Assembly (NCBI GenBank): GCA_031290295.1
Contig: JAITNT010000093.1
Location: forward strand, 1 to 6,513
Length of the DNA: 6,513 nt
Reading direction: 5' to 3'
Origin: Clostridiales bacterium
GTDB lineage: Bacteria; Bacillota; Clostridia; Christensenellales; DUVY01
Made by a program: the position numbers and the translations under genes. Of the stretch, positions 1 through 6,400 are shown one piece after another. A model generated the notes under the pieces. That model was not told the DNA's origin and did not search any database. It worked only from the letters and a program-made list of their open reading frames with translations. Numbering within the stretch: position 1 is the stretch's first letter; each line of letters opens with the position of its first letter.

Positions 1-626
1 TTATGCACGAGGGTTATGAGGTGATTTCCTCGGCGGACGGCAGAGAGGGTCTTGAGCTTGCCGTCGCCGACGCGTTCGAGCTTGTAATTCTCGATATCAT
101 GCTCCCAGGGCTTAACGGCATGGAGGTGCTCCGCAGACTGCGGCAATCGAAGTCTACCCCCGTATTGATTCTGACCGCGCGGGACCAGGTTACGGACAAG
201 GTTATGGGACTCGATTTCGGCGCGGACGATTATATGACGAAGCCGTTTGCGATAGAGGAGCTTTTGGCGCGTATCCGCACGATACTCAAGCGCCACGAAA
301 TTTCCGCCGCCGAGGTTCCCGACGCCGCGGTTCGCCGCGTCGGCAAGCTTGTTATCGGTCTTAATAAGCATTCGGTAACGTACGACGGTCACAATATCGA
401 GCTTACGCGCAAGGAATATGATTTGCTTCTCTATCTGATCGAGAACAAAAACAAGGTTCTGACGCGCGACAAAATATTAGACGTGGTTTGGGGTTATGAT
501 TTTTACGGCGACACAAACGTCGTAGACGTTTATATACGCTATCTGCGTTCTAAGATAGACGACAAATTCAGTATCAAGCTTATTCAAACCTTACGCGGAA
601 CGGGCTACATAATAAAAGAGGACTGA
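1..626 (+). CDS. OmpR/PhoB-family response regulator (5' partial)
   Basis: DNA-binding response regulator that accepts phosphate from a partner histidine kinase, presumably the one at 1326-2864, and then controls transcription. The frame is open to the window edge. The Met at base 3 is probably internal, because about 20 N-terminal residues, including the acidic pocket after the first beta strand, are missing. Counting from that Met, the receiver domain shows the phospho-acceptor D31 in LVILDIMLPG, the switch T58 in LILTARD and the conserved K80 in MTKPF. A linker runs to about residue 108. A winged-helix domain then fills 110-206, with the typical LTRKEYDLLLYL, a VVDVYIRYLRSKID recognition-helix region and the terminal hairpin TLRGTGYI. 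The ending is complete (TGA at 624-626). The closest types by eye are ArlR/CssR-like regulators of Bacillota, but orthology is not established. The promoter lies outside the window. Confidence 0.96.
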   Translation, partial: MHEGYEVISSADGREGLELAVADAFELVILDIMLPGLNGMEVLRRLRQSKSTPVLILTARDQVTDKVMGLDFGADDYMTKPFAIEELLARIRTILKRHEISAAEVPDAAVRRVGKLVIGLNKHSVTYDGHNIELTRKEYDLLLYLIENKNKVLTRDKILDVVWGYDFYGDTNVVDVYIRYLRSKIDDKFSIKLIQTLRGTGYIIKED

Positions 627-677
627 CGGAATTATTTAAGGTTGACCCTTGACAAAATACTACCGGGTGGGTGAAAT

Positions 678-1322
678 ATGATTATCGGTATGGCTGCGCC
701 TTATTTTTATATGTTATCGGTGTTCGTGCTGTCGGTCGCCGCGTCGATTGTGTGGACGGTTTTGCGAACCGCCGCGCGTTCTAAATATAACGCCGCGCTC
801 GCCGCGCGTGATTACGGCGCCGCGGCGGCTTATTGCGACAAGCTCGTTTCCTATTCTGCCGGAGCGGAGAAAAGCAGGCTTTTATGCGAAAAAGCGTTGC
901 ATCTCTATATGACGGGCGACCGCGCCGAGCTGAAAATGCATCTTGATTTTTGCGATTTGCGCGGTATGAAGGGCTACGGTCAATTGCTCGACGGTATCAA
1001 GGCCGTGGCGTATTATACCTTTTGGTCGGAGACGGAAGGGAGCGTAATATTTAACCGGTTAAAAAGAGTGCCCGACGCCCTTTACGCGTTGACGGCGCCC
1101 GCTCAAAACGGCGCCGCAAAATATAGCTTTTCGTTCTATCAGCTTTTTATGTCGCTGCTTGAATCGTCTTTTTTGTCGCAAACCCGACCGGACGACGCGT
1201 TGCCGTATATGCGGTATCTCCTCGGCAGAGCGGTCTTTGATTTTGAAACGGTCTATCTGCGTACTATGATTGACCGCACGCAAAAATTTGCCGCGCCCGC
1301 CGCCGCGGAAGCAGAGCGATAA
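678..1322 (+). CDS. Membrane-anchored helical-repeat (TPR-like) protein of unknown function
   Basis: I do not recognise a named family for this 214-residue protein. It has one strongly hydrophobic segment at about residues 6-29, followed by R30, R34 and K36, so the positive-inside rule places the rest in the cytoplasm. The body is predicted all-helical. Residues 37-95 read like one or two degenerate TPR hairpins (YNAALAARDYGAAAAYCDKL, then RLLCEKALHLYMTGD), and residues 135-205 add further amphipathic helices. The C-terminus is Ala/Glu-rich. An in-frame TGA at 672-674 rules out any longer start. ATG 678 follows a weak G-rich Shine-Dalgarno (GGGTGGGTG), and Met5 (690) is the only close alternative. 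The gene sits 51 bases after the regulator and 3 bases before the kinase, so it is almost certainly in the same operon. A role as an accessory or scaffold for the kinase is inference. Confidence 0.85.
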   Translation: MIIGMAAPYFYMLSVFVLSVAASIVWTVLRTAARSKYNAALAARDYGAAAAYCDKLVSYSAGAEKSRLLCEKALHLYMTGDRAELKMHLDFCDLRGMKGYGQLLDGIKAVAYYTFWSETEGSVIFNRLKRVPDALYALTAPAQNGAAKYSFSFYQLFMSLLESSFLSQTRPDDALPYMRYLLGRAVFDFETVYLRTMIDRTQKFAAPAAAEAER

Positions 1323-1325
1323 GCG

Positions 1326-2864
1326 ATGAACGACGACGAACGAAATAATATCGATACCGAACCGACCGCCGCAAACGACGGCGGTATAAAGGACGAGCCG
1401 TGCCCGCCGCAAGCCGGGATAGCCGAAAACCCCAAGGACGGCGGCATCAAAAGAACGGTGGCGTTTTTGCCGCGGCAGGCGGGGCGGTTTTTCCGCTTCG
1501 TCAACAGTCGCTTCAAAATAAAGGTCGTCACCAAAATGATGCTTATTTATTGCGGCATTTATCTTGTTATCGGCGTGGCGGGCGCGGTTCTGATTAACTA
1601 TTTTATCACGGATTCCGTAGTAACCGCCGCTTCGGGCGCACTCGATAAGTATCTCGAACAGGCGGTAGGTTACGGCGCGGCGGTTTCGGACGCGGAGGCG
1701 GCGGAGCTTGCCGCCGGCGGTGAAATTTTGGACGCCGGGCTTGTGATAACCAAGCTGTTGGGCGGCAGTGAAATCAAAATTTTCGACGGCGCCGGGGGCG
1801 GCGAGGATTTAACCGCTAATAAGAAGTGGAACACCTATGTGCAGTCGGGTAAGCGGCTTTATTACGCGTGCTCGCGCACGGTCGACGGCGAAACGCTCAG
1901 ATACTACATGAGCTGCGATATGTCCGCGCGTCTGAACGCGGTGATGAGCACGCAGGTTTTGGTATTCATGGCGGTGCCTATTTCGTTGCTGCTGCTGGGC
2001 GCGCTCGGGATAGCCTTTTCGGGTGAAATCATGAAGCCCGTGCGCAAAATTACGAATACGACCAAAAGCATTACCCGCGAAACGCTGTCCACGCGCATAG
2101 ACACCTCGGAGTCGCAGGACGAAATACGCGAGCTTGCCGAGGTGCTTAACGGTATGCTCGCTAATTTGGAAGCAAGCTTTTCCGCCCAAGACCGTTTTGT
2201 TTCGGACGCGTCGCACGAGCTTAGGACGCCGCTTGCCGTGCTCGCGGGCTATGCGCAGCTGTTGTCGAGGTGGGGCGCCGCCGACCCGTCCGTGCTCAAG
2301 GAGAGCGTGGACGCTATAAACGGCGAGGTTGACAGCATGAAATCGCTTATCGACAGATTGCTTTTTTTGACGCGCGTTTCACACGGACAGCCTATGCGGG
2401 ACGACTTTTTTTTGAACGAGCTTGTCGAGGAGGTCGTCAAGGAAACCGAGCTTGCCTGCGCGGGCAGTCACAACGTGCGCATGGCGGAAATGGAGGCCTT
2501 TAACCTTATAGCGGACAGAAATATGCTCAAGCAGCTTATCCGCATTCTTACGGAAAACGCGCTTAAATACACGCCGTCGGGCGGCTCCGTTTCCTTCAGC
2601 TGCTTCCGCAAGGAGGAGCAGGCTTGCGTCGTAATAGCCGACACCGGTATCGGAATCGGGCATGAGGATTTGCCGCACGTATTCGAGCGTTTTTACCGCG
2701 CCGACAAGGTTCGCACCCGCGAGGGCGGCGGCTCCGGTCTGGGGCTGTCCATAGCCAAAAAAATTATAGACGCTCACGGCGGCGAAATAGTGATAGAAAG
2801 CGAGCCCGGCGAGGGCACCTCCGCAATAATACTTTTTCCGATTGTCACCGCCGACGCGGATTAA
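1326..2864 (+). CDS. Two-component sensor histidine kinase (HAMP-HisKA-HATPase_c)
   Basis: Membrane sensor kinase, 512 residues, predicted to autophosphorylate on His and pass phosphate to the regulator at 1-626. In order: a charged, Pro/Gly-containing cytoplasmic N-terminus (1-70); TM1 about 72-94; an extracytoplasmic sensor region about 95-208 with no family I can name; TM2 about 209-231; HAMP about 232-284; HisKA with H297 in SDASHELRTP; and an ATPase domain with N box N411 (TENALKYT), G1 box DTGIGI (439-444), F box FERFYRAD (453-460) and G2 box GGGSGLGLSI (467-476). All catalytic motifs are intact, so it should be active. By eye the core is ArlS-like. ATG 1326 lies 3 bases after the upstream stop with only a weak purine-rich ribosome site, suggesting translational coupling. 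A shorter start at ATG 1536 (Met71, just before TM1, with AAGG at 1521-1524) is possible and would give a more usual N-terminus. Confidence 0.96.
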   Translation: MNDDERNNIDTEPTAANDGGIKDEPCPPQAGIAENPKDGGIKRTVAFLPRQAGRFFRFVNSRFKIKVVTKMMLIYCGIYLVIGVAGAVLINYFITDSVVTAASGALDKYLEQAVGYGAAVSDAEAAELAAGGEILDAGLVITKLLGGSEIKIFDGAGGGEDLTANKKWNTYVQSGKRLYYACSRTVDGETLRYYMSCDMSARLNAVMSTQVLVFMAVPISLLLLGALGIAFSGEIMKPVRKITNTTKSITRETLSTRIDTSESQDEIRELAEVLNGMLANLEASFSAQDRFVSDASHELRTPLAVLAGYAQLLSRWGAADPSVLKESVDAINGEVDSMKSLIDRLLFLTRVSHGQPMRDDFFLNELVEEVVKETELACAGSHNVRMAEMEAFNLIADRNMLKQLIRILTENALKYTPSGGSVSFSCFRKEEQACVVIADTGIGIGHEDLPHVFERFYRADKVRTREGGGSGLGLSIAKKIIDAHGGEIVIESEPGEGTSAIILFPIVTADAD

Positions 2865-2968
2865 GGGGCGGGGAAAGAGGAGAGGGAAAGAGAATGATTG
2901 GTAATAGGTGAAGAAATGAAAGAGGAAAGAGAAAAGAGAAAAGAGGAATGAGGAATGAGGAAAGAGGA
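2865..2968 (+). repeat. Purine-rich low-complexity tract
   Basis: Directly after the kinase stop codon, about 94 of 104 bases are A or G on the + strand. The tract is built from loosely repeated GAAAGAG, AGAGAAA and GAGGAAT units, for example GAGGAATGAGGAATGAGG near 2943-2960. It has no open frame of note and no hairpin. It may be a decayed tandem repeat that changed by slippage. Its function is unknown. It separates the kinase gene from the dispersed-repeat block. Confidence 0.8.
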
Positions 2969-2980
2969 TAAGTTATAACC

Positions 2981-3018
2981 GGATTGCCACACATCGGCTA
3001 CGCCTCGTTCGCAATGAC
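2981..3018 (-). repeat. GTCATTGCGA-type dispersed repeat element (copy A)
   Basis: Read on the - strand, this begins GTCATTGCGAACGAGGCG and ends GTGGCAATCC. Its ends carry the inverted pair ATTGC (2983-2987) and GCAAT (3011-3015). From memory, short intergenic elements of the form GTCATTGCGA...GGCAATCC are scattered through many unrelated bacterial genomes, usually as non-coding hairpin-forming copies. Membership is judged by eye only. Confidence 0.6.
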
Positions 3019-3041
3019 GGATAGGGCTAGTTTGTTTATTA

Positions 3042-3081
3042 GCAAGCAGCGAAGAGATGTTTCGACTGCGCTCAACATGAC
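3042..3081 (-). repeat. GTCATGTTGAGCG-type dispersed repeat element (copy B)
   Basis: Read on the - strand, this begins GTCATGTTGAGCGCAGTCG and continues through AACATCTC. The inverted pair ATGTT (3057-3061) and AACAT (3074-3078) can form a short hairpin. It shares the opening pattern GTCATnnnGArCG and the same orientation with copy A, 23 bases away, so the two look like variants of one repeat superfamily. Sequences of this type recur between genes in many bacteria (recollection, not searched). Confidence 0.55.
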
Positions 3082-3227
3082 ATTGATTTTGTTTTGTTTA
3101 TGGGGTACAGGAGAACAAGGAGAACCCGTACCGCAAGCGAGCGCCACGCGAAGCGCGCGAGCGGCTTATACCCGTACTAAACGAGTAAGCAGTAATAACC
3201 CGGATAAGACTATGCCGTTGAAGTCCG
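3082..3227. other. Non-coding stretch with ACCCGTAC direct repeats and a GC-rich imperfect dyad
   Basis: This starts with a T-rich run (about 3083-3100). The 8-base sequence ACCCGTAC then appears at 3124-3131 and again at 3170-3177 in direct orientation, 46 bases apart. Between the copies lies an imperfect GC-rich dyad: CCGC at 3131-3134 faces GCGG at 3161-3164, and GCGC at 3141-3144 can pair with GCGC at 3153-3156. No convincing gene, promoter or terminator is visible. It continues the repeat mosaic on its left. Confidence 0.5.
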
Positions 3228-3229
3228 CC

Positions 3230-3287
3230 CGAATGCGGTTAAGCGAGACGAAGCCGCCGCTAAGGCGGCGGAGCGAGCGCGCATTCG
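3230..3287. repeat. Nested inverted repeat (outer 8 bp, inner 7 bp)
   Basis: The outer arms CGAATGCG (3230-3237) and CGCATTCG (3280-3287) are perfectly complementary. They enclose a second perfect hairpin, CCGCCGC (3254-3260) and GCGGCGG (3265-3271), with a TAAG loop. The spacers contain repeated AGCGAG. No T-tract follows, so it is not a typical intrinsic terminator. A REP/MITE-like palindromic element or an RNA-processing hairpin for the upstream operon are possibilities. Confidence 0.6.
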
Positions 3288-3333
3288 CGTCTATCGCGGA
3301 TTAGCGGCGCGGCGCATTTTGGCGTGAAAGTAT

Positions 3334-3373
3334 TTGCAAATTGTGCGGGCATGTAGTATAATGACCGTATAAT
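3334..3373 (+). promoter_or_regulatory. Sigma-A-type promoter with duplicated -10 box, for the lipoprotein gene
   Basis: The -35 box TTGCAA (3334-3339) is separated by 17 bases from a perfect -10 box TATAAT (3357-3362), predicting a start near 3369. A second GTATAAT (3367-3373) repeats the first GTATAAT (3356-3362) with an 11-base offset but has no matching -35 of its own. The promoter faces the lipoprotein gene and would give a leader of about 128 bases. Confidence 0.75.
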
Positions 3374-3378
3374 AATTG

Positions 3379-3400
3379 AAAAATAGCCCGGGCTATTTTT
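3379..3400 (+). terminator. Perfect 22-bp palindrome with T-tract; intrinsic terminator or attenuator
   Basis: The arms AAAAATAGCCC (3379-3389) and GGGCTATTTTT (3390-3400) are exactly complementary, with a GC core and a run of five T. After loop formation the stem is about AAAAATAGC with GCTATTTTT. Because it is symmetrical it could stop transcription in either direction. It lies only about 10 bases after the predicted start of the lipoprotein transcript, so it may be a terminator for transcription arriving from upstream, or an early attenuator in the leader. Confidence 0.6.
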
Positions 3401-3426
3401 GTCTTTCTTTTCAAGAAAGACAAAAA
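3396..3426 (+). promoter_or_regulatory. Second leader hairpin (14-bp perfect stem), overlapping the palindrome
   Basis: TTTTTGTCTTTCTT (3396-3409) pairs perfectly with AAGAAAGACAAAAA (3413-3426) around a TTC loop. Its first five bases are the T-tract of the preceding palindrome, so in RNA the two stems compete. That is the layout expected of a terminator/antiterminator pair. I see no known riboswitch, T-box or binding-protein consensus, and no leader peptide. The purine run AAAAGGAG just after the stem has no start codon at usable distance. Confidence 0.55.
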
Positions 3427-3481
3427 AGGAGCTTAAAAAAGAAAATTCGGCAAGAATACGGCGGTATACTTTATTTTTCGT

Positions 3482-3488
3482 AAAGGAG
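3482..3488 (+). promoter_or_regulatory. Strong ribosome binding site for the lipoprotein gene
   Basis: AAAGGAG ends 8 bases before ATG 3497, which is near-ideal spacing and fixes the start of the gene. It is much stronger than the sites before the other genes in the window. Confidence 0.9.
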
Positions 3489-3496
3489 TAATTTAT

Positions 3497-6400
3497 ATGA
3501 GAAGGAAAAGCTTGTTTGCAATATTATCCGTTTTGTTTACCGTGCTGTGCGCGGCGGCGGTGCTGGCTTGCGGCAACGGCGGCGACGTGCCGGGCACGGG
3601 CGGCGATAATGCCCCCGTGTTATTTGTTGCGGTTCACTTCGATTTTAACGACGACGAGGCGCGGTTGTACACCGTCAAGATTGTAAGCGGCGAAACCGTG
3701 GACGAGCCGTTCGCGCCCGTCCGCGCGGGCTTCGGCTTCGACGGGTGGCTCGACGAGGGCGGCGCGGAGTACGACTTTGAAACTCCCGTTACGGAGGAAA
3801 TTACGCTCACGGCGAAGTGGCTTCCGGCGGGTGTCTTTTCGGTGAAGTTCTATTTGTCCTACGAGGACTATCTGGCGGGTAAATACTTCGAGGTTAAGGT
3901 AAGCGACGGCGACAAGGTGTCGCAGCCGCCAACGCCGGCGCTGGAGAATTACCGCTTCGTGCAGTGGAACCGCAGCGGCTCGGCTTTCGATTTTAATACG
4001 GCGATCGGCACGAACATAACGCTGCTGGCGGAGTTTGAATACGTTACGCCTACGGTTTATCATACGGTTACGTTTACGGACGCGGCTAATATAGCCAAAA
4101 TTCCGAGCGTCACGGTCGCGGACGGCAAGACCGTCCCGGAACCCGCCGTCGCGCCCTCTGGCGGCAACCGCCTGTTGGTATGGTATAACGACGGCACCGG
4201 CGCGGTTTATAACTTCGGCGACCAGGTTACGTCGGACCTGAATCTGGTCGCGCATTGGCTCGATTCCGAGCTGGAGCTGTTCAGGGAAACCGGCGGCAAG
4301 GTGTTCCCCGCAAGCTGGCTTACGTTCGTACCGATTAACGGCGGAGCGGAGTACGGCGTAGAGCTGCAGAGTCACCGCACGGCGTTTTCCGTGGCGGCGG
4401 GCGATTATTATCTGCCCGAGGCGTACCCGTATAACGCGTCTACGGGCGAGCCGACGGCGGGAAGCAAGCCCGTTACGCGCGTGCTTTCCGAGGGCATGTA
4501 CACCATGGAAATCAACTCGTCGTCGAACATCGGGCGGTTCTTCGTACCCGGCAATTATAAGGTTATCGAGGGCGACGGCTTCAAGTGCTTCCGCGCGGCG
4601 GAGCTAATTTTCGGCAACGGCGTAGAGGAGCTTTGGACGTCGGCGCTTCAATTCACCAGCGGACATATCCGTCTGCCGTCGTCGATAACGTATATTGAAA
4701 AATTTGCGTTCAGGAATAATTTCTATAATTCGGGCACCGGCTCGGTAACCCTGGCGGACGGCGCGTATTATGTAAACACCGCGCTGGGCATATTGACGAG
4801 CGACCGTAAGACGTTGGTTTACGTACATAAGTGGGACAGGTATACCGAGTTCACGCTCCCGGCGTCGATAACGAATATGTATCCCGGCTTGTTCATGGAA
4901 TCGGGCATACTGTACGGCGTGACGTTCGAGGGCAGCGTAGACACAATCCCGACGTCCGCGTTCTTCGGCTGCACGAATTTGCAGAGGGTAATTTTCGGGG
5001 GGTCGGTGAGCAGAATCGAGGGCGAGGAAACCGCTTCGGGTAAATACAGAATCTTAGCTTGGAATCAGGTCGCGGGAAGCACGAGCGGTCTGCGGTTTAC
5101 CGCAATCAGCGGCCGGTCGGCGGGCGATTTGGTAGTGCCGATTTACGGCGCGTTTAAGAATTGCCGCGCGTTCGGTATTACGCGTAATCTGGGACCCGTT
5201 CCGGCGTTCGTTATGCCTAGCGGGCTTACGCATATAGGCGATTTCGCTTTTTACGGCGCGCTCCTGCCTAACGTTACGATAGGCGCGGGAGTAACATACA
5301 TAGGCGAGGGCGCGATTACCGCCTCGGCAGGCTCGGGCAACGAGAGGGTCGCCGTATTGCAGTCAATTACGGTGGCGGCGGGAAACGCTAAATTCAAGAC
5401 AAACGTCGCGAACGGCTCCGCCGGACGGTGCCTTATCGAAATCGACGGCGTGAACGGCGACAGGTTTATCGTCTATTGCGCGGGCAGACAGGACGCGGCG
5501 GGAGGCTCGTTCACGGTACCTAACGGCGTTACGCGGTACGACAGGTTCGCGTTCGACGCGGTTGAAAGTATACAGACCCCGGGCAATAACCAAATGAAGC
5601 ATCTGGAAAGCCTTACCCTCCCGGAGGGCGTTACGGAGCTGATAGGCGCGTCTATTTATCTGCCCCGCTTAAAAAATCTTACGCTTCCGCAGTCCGTGAC
5701 AAGCCTTACGGAGGGCTTCCCGGGCAATATGTGGGGCAACATCGCGATGTCTACAGAGGACAACGGCTGGGCGCTGTACCCCGCTATCGACGCGCCCTTG
5801 TTAGAAACGCTGACGATCGGAATTTCGTCGAGCCTCGTTACGATAGGTCATAACGCGACGGCGGTCGGGTACGGCTTTGTCGAGACTCAAGCTAACGGTA
5901 CGTTCAAAACGATATTACCGTCCGCCCCGATAGATATAGTATTGCCAAAGACCGTAACGGGCTTCTATTTCGATTCGTTCAACGGCAACATCAACAGTAT
6001 AACCTTTGACGACGGCGGACCGTTTAAGTCGGGCAACGGCGGCGGTATAATTTATAAAACGGGCGTCGGCAGCTCCCTGACGTTATATCTGGTCGTATCG
6101 CCCTCGGCGGTAATCGGCGTCGCCGGCGCGTTCACCCTTACGGGTATCAACGTCGCCGATCTCGTCGGAATAAGCGAAAGCGCGTTCTACGGGCTTTCGG
6201 GGCTTGTGACCGTCGATTTGAGTGGCTATACGTCCCTGACCTCGATCGGTAACGACGCGTTCGCCTACTGCGCGGACCTAAAGGCTATCAAGCTGCCCGC
6301 GTCGCTTGCCGATATCGGGCAGGAGGCGTTTGCGGGTCTGTCTAAGCTGGAAACGGCAGAGTTTACGGGCGCGGCGCCGCCCGCGTTAGGCATTATCGAA

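Noticed and set aside
649..677. TTGACA (649-654) as a promoter between regulator and helical protein
   Set aside because: At 17-base spacing the -10 would be TGAAAT (672-677), touching the start codon, so the transcript would lack the start. Chance match.
1809..2777. - strand open frames of about 130 codons opposite the kinase gene
   Set aside because: They overlap a kinase with every catalytic motif intact, and their translations show no domain.
2865..2886. G-quadruplex in the G-rich start of the purine tract
   Set aside because: Only three runs of three or more G are present, so a canonical four-run quadruplex cannot form.
3001..3300. Mobile element or integration site with coding capacity
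   Set aside because: No transposase or integrase fragment and no tRNA gene. Only short non-coding repeats are visible.
2984..3304. 106-codon + strand open frame in the intergenic region
   Set aside because: It reads straight through the two dispersed repeats and both palindromic regions, has no Shine-Dalgarno site and gives no recognisable protein.
3442..3470. TATACT (3465-3470) as a second promoter for the lipoprotein gene
   Set aside because: No acceptable -35 sequence lies 16-18 bases upstream (AAAATT at best). The promoter at 3334-3362 is far better.
3620..4375. Long open frame on the - strand (251 codons)
   Set aside because: It is antisense to the lipoprotein coding frame, is extremely Arg-rich with no domain, and has no ribosome site. 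It arises from the codon pattern of the real gene.
4604..5602. Short open frames on both strands inside the lipoprotein gene
   Set aside because: All are in other frames of a continuous LRR-protein coding sequence and encode Arg-rich, featureless peptides.
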